DNA of 17,462 nt from GCA-2699445 sp032127075. GTDB lineage: Bacteria > Actinomycetota > Actinomycetes > S36-B12 > GCA-2699445. Below the pieces are notes generated by a model, which saw only the letters and a list, made by a program, of their open reading frames with translations, had not been told where the DNA came from and did not search any database. The DNA lies in the NCBI GenBank assembly GCA_032127075.1, contig JAQAZZ010000179.1, positions 1-17,462 of the forward strand. The letters run 5' to 3'. This document shows, one piece after another, positions 1 to 5,180 of this stretch (positions within the stretch are counted from its first letter, which is position 1; each line of letters starts with the position of its first letter). The translations under genes were made by a program, and so were the position numbers.

Positions 1-164
1 AGTTCGACCGGGCGCAGGACGCGGCGGCCGCCGAGAAGGCCAAGGCCGACGACGCGAAACGGCGGGTGCGCACGCTGCGACGACGTCTCGACGAGGCCCA
101 AGCACAAGCGGGCCGCGGCAGTGTCACGGGCCGGGTCGCCCGGTTGGGCCGACGCCAGGACTGA
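1..164 (+). CDS. 3' end of a coiled-coil protein gene (partial)
   Basis: Reading frame 3 is open from the window edge to TGA at 162-164 and encodes the last 53 residues of a protein. The visible part is rich in Ala, Arg, Lys, Asp and Glu, with the charge pattern of an alpha-helical coiled coil (for example DAKRRVRTLRRRLDEAQAQ), followed by a short basic Gly/Arg tail. No catalytic motif or named domain is recognisable, so no function is given. The other two frames look like compositional shadows. The next gene begins 79 nt later with its own promoter-like box, so the two are probably separate transcription units. Confidence 0.6.
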   Translation, partial: FDRAQDAAAAEKAKADDAKRRVRTLRRRLDEAQAQAGRGSVTGRVARLGRRQD

Positions 165-169
165 ACCTG

Positions 170-199
170 GGCGCCGTTGGGGCCCGCACGGCGGGCGCC
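170..199 (+). terminator. Possible GC-rich hairpin after the partial gene
   Basis: GGCGCC at 170-175 can pair with GGCGCC at 194-199 across an 18-nt GC-rich loop, just after the stop at 164. There is no T-tract. Actinobacterial terminators often lack one, but GC-rich DNA also yields such pairings by chance. Confidence 0.25.
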
Positions 200-230
200 G
201 ATTCGTCGGGACTGTCGCGGCGCCGGCGGC

Positions 231-236
231 TAGCGT
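231..236 (+). promoter_or_regulatory. -10 box for leaderless M20 peptidase mRNA
   Basis: TAGCGT fits the actinobacterial TANNNT -10 consensus and is followed by exactly 7 nt (TGGCCCC) and then ATG 244. That places the transcription start at or next to the start codon. No Shine-Dalgarno sequence precedes this ATG, which fits a leaderless mRNA. No convincing -35 is seen. Confidence 0.5.
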
Positions 237-243
237 TGGCCCC

Positions 244-1620
244 ATGTCCCTGCCCTTGACTGACGACAAGATCACCCAACTCGCCGCCCGCGTCGACAGC
301 CTGATGCCCCAGGTGCGGTCCGACCTGGAAGATCTGGTGCGAATCCCTTCCATCAACTTCCCCGGCTACAACCAGCAGCCCGTGGTCGCCCGCGCCGAAG
401 CCGTGGCGCAACTGCTGCGCGGGGCGGGTGCCGCCGATGTGGAGCTGCGGCCCAGCAGCAGCGGCGTGCCGACCGTCGCGGCCGAACTCCCCGGGCCCCC
501 TGGATCCCCCACCGTCCTGCTGTACTCCCACTACGACGTGCAGCCCGGCGGCGACGACAACAAGTGGCATTCGCCTGCCTTCGAACCGACGATGCGGGAT
601 GGGAGGCTCTACGGCCGTGGTGCGGCCGACGACAAGTCCGGCGTGGTCACCCACTTGGCGTGTGTTCGAGCGCTTGCGGACGATCCGCCGGTGACCCTGC
701 GGATCCTCATCGAGGGCGAGGAGGAGTACGGCGGCGACTTCGAGGAATGGCCCACGACCAAGCCGGACGCCTTCGCCGGAGTGGACACCGCCTTGATCAT
801 CGACATGGGTGGAGTCGATCTGGGGGTGCCGACCTTCACGACCGAACTGCGGGGCATCGTCGGCGGCGTCGTGTCGGTGCGCACACTGGCCGAGCAGCAG
901 CACAGCGGCATGTTCGGCGGGCCCGTCCCCGACGCGCTGATGGTACTCATCGCACTGCTGGCCACACTCATCGACGACAACGGCGACTGCACCATCGAGG
1001 GCATCCCCGGCTCGCCGTGGCCCGGCGCGGATGTGCTCGAGGAAACCTTCCGCGACATCGCCGGCGTCGAGCCGGGCACACCGCTCATCGGCACCGATTC
1101 GATCGCGTCCCGGCTGTACTCCAAACCCTCGGTCACGGTCGTGGGCATGGACGCCCCCGCGGTGGAGACCGCCGCCAACGCCATCGTCCCGGCGGCGCGG
1201 GCCCGCATCAGCGTGCGCATCCCCGCCGGGGTCGACTGGGAGCAGGCCACCGAAGTCTTGCGCCGCCACATCGGCGAGCATGCGCCGTGGGGCGTGTCCG
1301 TGGATTTCGAACCGGACCCGGGCGCGAACGGAACCGCGGTCGCCATCGGCGGCAACGCCTACCGGACCTACGCCGAAGCGATGGCGGTGGCCTACGACAA
1401 GGAACCCACCCGGCAGGGAGCCGGCGGTTCGGTCCCCTTCGTCGCCAACCTCGTCGCCGCTTTCCCCGAGCTGGAGGTTGTGGCCACGGGGGCGCAAGAC
1501 CCCCGCGCCCGGATCCACGCCCCCGACGAGAGCATCGACCTGGCCGAACTGCAGCGAGCGATACTGGCCCAGGTCTTGTTCCTGTCCAGCTACGGCAGAG
1601 CGGACAGCGACGCGGGCTGA
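244..1620 (+). CDS. M20-family dipeptidase / metallopeptidase
   Basis: A 458-residue cytosolic di-zinc peptidase of the M20 (CNDP/dipeptidase) type, expected to hydrolyse dipeptides or related N-acyl amino acids; the exact substrate cannot be read from sequence. The metal site is complete. It comprises HYD at 96-98, Asp129 in GRGAADDKSG, the Glu pair in EGEEEYGG (catalytic Glu160, ligand Glu161), Asp187, and His425 near the C-terminus. His220 in QQHSGMFGG lies in the lid/dimerisation domain and matches the substrate-binding His of carnosinase-like enzymes. The frame is open upstream to 121, but that extension is low-complexity Arg/Gly/Pro. ATG 244 is preferred because the family N-terminus fits and a -10 box sits 7 nt upstream. 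No signal peptide is seen. hisN follows 35 nt later on the same strand. Confidence 0.88.
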   Translation: MSLPLTDDKITQLAARVDSLMPQVRSDLEDLVRIPSINFPGYNQQPVVARAEAVAQLLRGAGAADVELRPSSSGVPTVAAELPGPPGSPTVLLYSHYDVQPGGDDNKWHSPAFEPTMRDGRLYGRGAADDKSGVVTHLACVRALADDPPVTLRILIEGEEEYGGDFEEWPTTKPDAFAGVDTALIIDMGGVDLGVPTFTTELRGIVGGVVSVRTLAEQQHSGMFGGPVPDALMVLIALLATLIDDNGDCTIEGIPGSPWPGADVLEETFRDIAGVEPGTPLIGTDSIASRLYSKPSVTVVGMDAPAVETAANAIVPAARARISVRIPAGVDWEQATEVLRRHIGEHAPWGVSVDFEPDPGANGTAVAIGGNAYRTYAEAMAVAYDKEPTRQGAGGSVPFVANLVAAFPELEVVATGAQDPRARIHAPDESIDLAELQRAILAQVLFLSSYGRADSDAG

Positions 1621-1655
1621 CCACGGTGGCGCCGACACGGCCGGGCGGGGAGACT

Positions 1656-2462
1656 ATGAGGGTGACCCAGGATCCTGTCCATGACTTGGAACTCGCGTTG
1701 GCCATCGCGGACGCGGCTGATCGGGTATCCGTCTCCCGATTCCTCGCCGAGGACCTCGTCGTGGAGACCAAACCGGACTCCACTCCGGTGACGGAGGCCG
1801 ACAAGAGCACCGAGCAGGTCATCCGGCAGATGCTGGCCCGGCACCGCCCCGGCGACGGGATCCTGGGCGAGGAGTTCGGCCAGGAGGGCTCGCAGACGCG
1901 GCGCTGGATCATCGATCCCATCGACGGCACCGCCAACTACCTGCGCGGCGTCCCGGTGTGGAGCACGCTGATCGGGTTGGAGTCCGACGGCGAACAGGTT
2001 GTCGGGGTGGTATCCGCCCCGGCGATGGGCCGCCGGTGGTGGGCCGCCGCCGGGCAGGGTGCGTGGACGCGCGACGTGGACGGGCGAACCCGGCCGGTTC
2101 GGACGAGCGGGATCACCGACCTTGCGCATGCCTCGTTCTCCTACTCCGATGAGCGGGGATGGGCCGAGCGCGGTGCCGAGCGGGGCCTGCGCCGGCTCAT
2201 CGAGACCTGTTGGCGGACCCGCGGCTACGGCGACTTCTGGTCGCACATGCTTGTCGCCGAAGGTGCGGTCGACATCGCCGCGGAACCGGCGCTCATGCCG
2301 TGGGACATGGCGGCACTGATCCCGATCATCACCGAGGCCGGGGGCCGGGTCAGCGGCTACGGCGGGGTGGACCCCATGATCAGCGGTTCCGCGGTCACCA
2401 CCAACGGCCCGCTTCACGAACTGGTCCTGACAATGCTGACACCGGGCCAAGGACTCCACTAG
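1656..2462 (+). CDS. hisN: HisN-type histidinol-phosphatase (inositol monophosphatase family)
   Basis: A 268-residue Mg-dependent, Li-sensitive-type phosphatase of the inositol monophosphatase superfamily. The closest match by motif is actinobacterial HisN, which removes phosphate from L-histidinol phosphate in histidine biosynthesis. Visible motifs are TPVTEADKSTE (43-53), GEEFG (71-75), the metal site IIDPIDGTANY (85-95, Asp87 and Asp90), RGVPVWSTLIGL just after it, and PWDMAAL (215-221, Asp217). The RGVPVW-T segment favours HisN over SuhB-type inositol monophosphatases, but activity on inositol phosphates or other sugar phosphates cannot be excluded. The start is ATG 1656, with GGGGAG at 1647-1652 as a close ribosome-binding site. 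The open frame upstream is only a shadow of the M20 gene. It is probably cotranscribed with the M20 peptidase (35 nt apart). Confidence 0.83.
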   Translation: MRVTQDPVHDLELALAIADAADRVSVSRFLAEDLVVETKPDSTPVTEADKSTEQVIRQMLARHRPGDGILGEEFGQEGSQTRRWIIDPIDGTANYLRGVPVWSTLIGLESDGEQVVGVVSAPAMGRRWWAAAGQGAWTRDVDGRTRPVRTSGITDLAHASFSYSDERGWAERGAERGLRRLIETCWRTRGYGDFWSHMLVAEGAVDIAAEPALMPWDMAALIPIITEAGGRVSGYGGVDPMISGSAVTTNGPLHELVLTMLTPGQGLH

Positions 2463-2474
2463 CCTCCCCCCAAG

Positions 2475-2501
2475 GAGCAACCGCTCGGCTGCCCGCCAGC
2501 C
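2475..2501 (+). promoter_or_regulatory. Two adjacent small hairpins upstream of the CBS gene
   Basis: GAGC (2475-2478) pairs with GCTC (2483-2486) around AACC. The next base begins a second hairpin, GGCTG (2487-2491) with CAGCC (2497-2501) around CCCGC. They sit back to back in the 53-nt gap, ending 3 nt before the ribosome-binding site. They could be a weak terminator for hisN, an mRNA-processing or stability element, or chance. Confidence 0.3.
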
Positions 2502-2515
2502 AAAGAGGAGGAACG

Positions 2516-2953
2516 ATGAAGTTGGAGATCGTCCTGCAGAACAAGGGCGGGGATGTCGAAACGATCCGTCCCGACGACAGCGTTGCGCATCTCGTCCAAC
2601 GCCTCTCGGCACTGCGCATCGGAGCCCTGGTGGTCTCCACCGACGGGTCTGCGGTCGAAGGCATCGTGTCCGAGCGGGACGTCGTGCGCCGCCTGGCATC
2701 CGACGGCCCGAAGATCCTGGACGGGCCCGTGTCGGAGATCATGACGACCAGCGTCACCTGCGCGCCGCCCAACGCCACAACCAGCGACCTCATGGGCTTG
2801 ATGACCCAGTCCCGCATCCGGCACGTCCCGGTGCTCGACGACAACGAGACGATGATCGGGATCGTGAGCATAGGCGACGTCGTCAAGAGCCGGATGGGCG
2901 AACTGGAACTGGACCGCGAGGCACTGATCAACTACGTGACGATCGGCGGCTGA
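2516..2953 (+). CDS. Two-CBS-domain protein
   Basis: A 145-residue stand-alone CBS pair (Bateman module), presumably a cytosolic adenine-nucleotide sensor or small regulatory partner. The first CBS repeat spans about residues 8-62 and ends with the typical GIVSERDVVRRL (49-60). The second spans about 72-128, with the typical start SEIMTTSVTC and end RIRHVPVLDDN followed by GIVSIGDVVK. No catalytic, DNA-binding or membrane domain is attached, so the ligand and target are unknown. ATG 2516 is chosen because GAGGAGG at 2505-2511 is a strong ribosome-binding site 4 nt upstream and the CBS fold starts right after it. The upstream open frame is a shadow of hisN. It converges with the P450 gene, with only 12 nt between the stops. 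Confidence 0.88.
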   Translation: MKLEIVLQNKGGDVETIRPDDSVAHLVQRLSALRIGALVVSTDGSAVEGIVSERDVVRRLASDGPKILDGPVSEIMTTSVTCAPPNATTSDLMGLMTQSRIRHVPVLDDNETMIGIVSIGDVVKSRMGELELDREALINYVTIGG

Positions 2954-2965
2954 CCGCACCGTCGG

Positions 2966-4282
2966 CTATCGGTTCCGCCGGATCCGCAGCGGCATGCCGT
3001 CGGCGGGCCGAAGGGTCACCTCGGTCACGGCGCGGGGCGGCGGGCCGGGCAACCGTTCGAAGGTGAAACGGCGGCACAGTTCCCGCAGCACCACGGCCAT
3101 CTCCCACCGCGCGAAGTCCCGTCCGATGCACAGGCGCATGCCTGCGCCGAACGGCAGGTAGGCCGTCATCCGCTGCGGTTTGGCGCCCACGAAACGCGAC
3201 GGTTCGAATTCGTCCGGCTCATCCCAATACCTGGGATCCCGGTGGATCAGGTACGGGCTGACGATCATCAGCGCTGACCCCGGTATCTCGCGACCGCCGA
3301 CGATGTCCGGTTCCCTGCTTTGGCGGGTGATCACCCACGCCGGCGGGTAGAGCCGCAGCGCCTCGTCCACCACCGGGTAGACCGACGCCAGGTCTTCGGC
3401 CCCCGCCACGCGTTGCTGCCATCGGGGTGCTGCAGCCAGCAGCCAGAGCGCCCACGTGAGTCCGCTGGCCGCCGTCTCGTGACCGGCCACGAGGAACGTG
3501 ACCACCTGGTTGCGCACCTGATCGGGGCTCATCGGTGAGGCGAGCAGCAGGTCCAGCAGGAGCGGTGCGCCAGGGTCGGGCGCGACGGCCGACCGCTGCC
3601 GCACCAACCCGGCGACAGCCCGGTCCAGCTCAGCCGTGCTGCGGTCCAACCGACGGTTGGCGGGAGTCGGAATCACGCGAGGAACGCTGATCGGCACCCG
3701 GGAACGCTTGATCACCACTTGCAGCGCGTCGATCGTCGCCCTGGCCAGGTCGGCGCTGCGGCCCCGCAGGTCGTCGCCGAAAAGCACCCGGCCCACCGCC
3801 CGCAGCGCGATGTCCATCATCGCCGCCTCAACGTCCACCACCGCACCGTCGCGCAGACCATTCCAGCCGTCGGCGACGAATTCGCTCTCTTCCGCGACGA
3901 TGTCACCGAGCCCCGACAGCGCCGAATGGTGGAAGGCGGGCTGTACCACCGGCCGCTGGGTGCGCCACATGTCGTCGTCGGCGCTGAGAAGGCCCTCACC
4001 GGTCACCAGTGACAGTGACCGGTACTGGATGGTGTCCTTTCCGTAGTTGCGGGCGTTGCCCACAAGTATCTGCGCCGCATTGTCGGCGGCAGCGGCAAGA
4101 TACGTCGGTGGCCGCGGCAGGGGGAACTGCACCACATCGCCGTAGGAATCTCGCATCCCCGCCAAGAAGGCCAGCGGGTCCCGCCGGATCAGCATGGTCT
4201 TGCGCAGCATCTGCGGACCGTTCGGGCCAGGTGCCGTAGCAGGAGTCCCCAGGTAGGAGCGGTCCGGCACGGGGGTGGTCAC
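2966..4282 (-). CDS. Cytochrome P450
   Basis: A 438-residue soluble cytochrome P450 monooxygenase, expected to insert oxygen into an unknown substrate using electrons from a ferredoxin/reductase encoded elsewhere. No redox partner gene lies nearby. Hallmarks are the C-helix WRTQR (106-110), the I-helix AGHETAA (266-272) for oxygen activation, EALR (307-310, the ExxR motif), and the heme loop FGAGMRLCIG (378-387) with proximal ligand Cys385. There is no N-terminal membrane anchor. The overall pattern (AGHET, FGAGMRLCIG) resembles the CYP110/CYP4-like bacterial group rather than classic CYP105 types, but the family cannot be set without alignment. The start is GTG at 4282, which overlaps the ung stop as GTGA. 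The open frame extends upstream only as a shadow of ung. Confidence 0.9.
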   Translation of the reverse strand: MTTPVPDRSYLGTPATAPGPNGPQMLRKTMLIRRDPLAFLAGMRDSYGDVVQFPLPRPPTYLAAAADNAAQILVGNARNYGKDTIQYRSLSLVTGEGLLSADDDMWRTQRPVVQPAFHHSALSGLGDIVAEESEFVADGWNGLRDGAVVDVEAAMMDIALRAVGRVLFGDDLRGRSADLARATIDALQVVIKRSRVPISVPRVIPTPANRRLDRSTAELDRAVAGLVRQRSAVAPDPGAPLLLDLLLASPMSPDQVRNQVVTFLVAGHETAASGLTWALWLLAAAPRWQQRVAGAEDLASVYPVVDEALRLYPPAWVITRQSREPDIVGGREIPGSALMIVSPYLIHRDPRYWDEPDEFEPSRFVGAKPQRMTAYLPFGAGMRLCIGRDFARWEMAVVLRELCRRFTFERLPGPPPRAVTEVTLRPADGMPLRIRRNR

Positions 4283-4953
4283 GGCAGCCGCCAATCGACG
4301 GGCGCCGCCCCGGCTTGGCGCAACATGTCGTTGGCACGGCTGAACGGCCGGCTGCCGAAGAAGCCCCGGTCGGCCGACATGGGGCTGGGGTGGACGCTCT
4401 CGATCCGAGGGGTGTCTCCCAGCAGATCGCGCGCCGTCTGGGCGTCCCGACCCCACAGGACCGCCACCAAGGGCAGCCCGCGGGCGGCAAGCCCGGCTAT
4501 TGCCGCGCTGGTGACTTGCTCCCAGCCCTTGCCCCGATGGGATGCGGGCTTGCCCGGCTGCACGGTGAGCACCCGGTTCAGCAGCAGCACACCCCGCTCG
4601 AACCAGGGGCTCAGGTCGCCGTTGGTCGGTTGCGGGAATCCGAGGTCGCCGCAGTATTCGCGGAAGATGTTCACCAGGCTCCGCGGCAGCGGACGGACAT
4701 CCGGGGCCACCGCGAAGGACAGCCCCACAGCGTGACCCGGGGTGGGATAGGGATCCTGCCCCACGATGAGGACCCGCACCTCGGCGGGGTCGCGGCTGAA
4801 CGCCCGCAGTATCCGGTCGCCCGACGGCAGGAAACCGCGCCCCGCGGCCGATTCGGCGCGCAGGAACTCCCCCAACCGCGCCACCTGTTCCTGTTGCGGG
4901 CCCAGCCACGGCAACCAGCCGGGATGGATCAACTCGCCCAGCGGCCTGCTCAC
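4279..4953 (-). CDS. ung: Uracil-DNA glycosylase, family 1
   Basis: A 224-residue base-excision repair enzyme that removes uracil from DNA. It carries the water-activating loop GQDPYPTPGHAVGLSF (65-80, catalytic Asp67). Pro70 replaces the His found in enterobacterial Ung, as I recall for actinobacterial enzymes. It also has LLLNRVLTV (uracil-recognition Asn126) and the DNA-intercalation loop HPSPMSADRGFFG (188-200, catalytic His188). The residue that normally wedges into DNA is Leu (HPSPLS); here it is Met192. Length matches the family. The start is GTG 4953, because the upstream frame is Arg/Pro-rich and unlike Ung. This GTG overlaps the stop of a short leader ORF. The stop overlaps the P450 start by 4 nt, so the two genes form an operon. 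Confidence 0.92.
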   Translation of the reverse strand: MSRPLGELIHPGWLPWLGPQQEQVARLGEFLRAESAAGRGFLPSGDRILRAFSRDPAEVRVLIVGQDPYPTPGHAVGLSFAVAPDVRPLPRSLVNIFREYCGDLGFPQPTNGDLSPWFERGVLLLNRVLTVQPGKPASHRGKGWEQVTSAAIAGLAARGLPLVAVLWGRDAQTARDLLGDTPRIESVHPSPMSADRGFFGSRPFSRANDMLRQAGAAPVDWRLP

Positions 4954-5012
4954 CGGATCACCCGGCCGGGGCCTGCGGCCTGGCGGCGGTGGGTTCTCGC
5001 CTGCCTGGACAC
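4950..5012 (-). CDS. Putative 20-codon leaderless leader ORF upstream of ung
   Basis: On the minus strand a TAGGCT -10 box (5024-5019) is followed by 6 nt and then GTG at 5012. The frame from that GTG runs 20 codons and stops at TGA 4952-4950, which overlaps the ung GTG start as GTGA. The peptide is basic, with six Arg in 20 residues, and matches nothing I recognise. The geometry suggests a leaderless small ORF that feeds ribosomes to ung by coupling. This is inferred from sequence layout only; the ORF is short enough to occur by chance. Confidence 0.4.
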   Translation of the reverse strand: MSRQARTHRRQAAGPGRVIR

Positions 5013-5018
5013 CCGACC

Positions 5019-5024
5019 AGCCTA
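5019..5024 (-). promoter_or_regulatory. -10 box for the ung-P450 operon
   Basis: The minus strand reads TAGGCT here, fitting TANNNT. It lies 6 nt upstream of the GTG of the short leader ORF and about 65 nt before the ung start. No clear -35 is seen. Confidence 0.4.
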
Positions 5025-5112
5025 TCGACCGCGCGCGGGCCGCCCGCCGCCGCTTCCCCCGCCTGGAAAGGACGAGGCGTTCCTGTCCACGGCAACCGCC
5101 TGGCATGCCGCG

Positions 5113-5118
5113 TAGGGT
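5113..5118 (+). promoter_or_regulatory. Candidate -10 box for the penicillin-acylase gene
   Basis: TAGGGT fits TANNNT. It would start an mRNA with a leader of about 55 nt that contains the GAGGAGG ribosome-binding site at 5169-5175. It lies in the divergent region opposite the ung promoter. The -35 match is poor. Confidence 0.35.
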
Positions 5119-5180
5119 CGGAACCGGTCGTCTCGGTGATCCGCGCCACCCGGACTCGTCGGCGACTCGAGGAGGCGGAC

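Noticed and set aside
124..1638. A 504-codon open frame on the minus strand opposite the M20 peptidase
   Set aside because: High-GC genes commonly leave antisense frames open. Its product is His/Gly/Arg-rich with no motif, and the plus strand has a complete M20 active site.
564..1655. Upstream extension of the hisN frame through the M20 gene, as if a fusion
   Set aside because: The extension is Arg/His-rich out-of-frame M20 sequence. HisN homology starts at ATG 1656, next to a ribosome-binding site.
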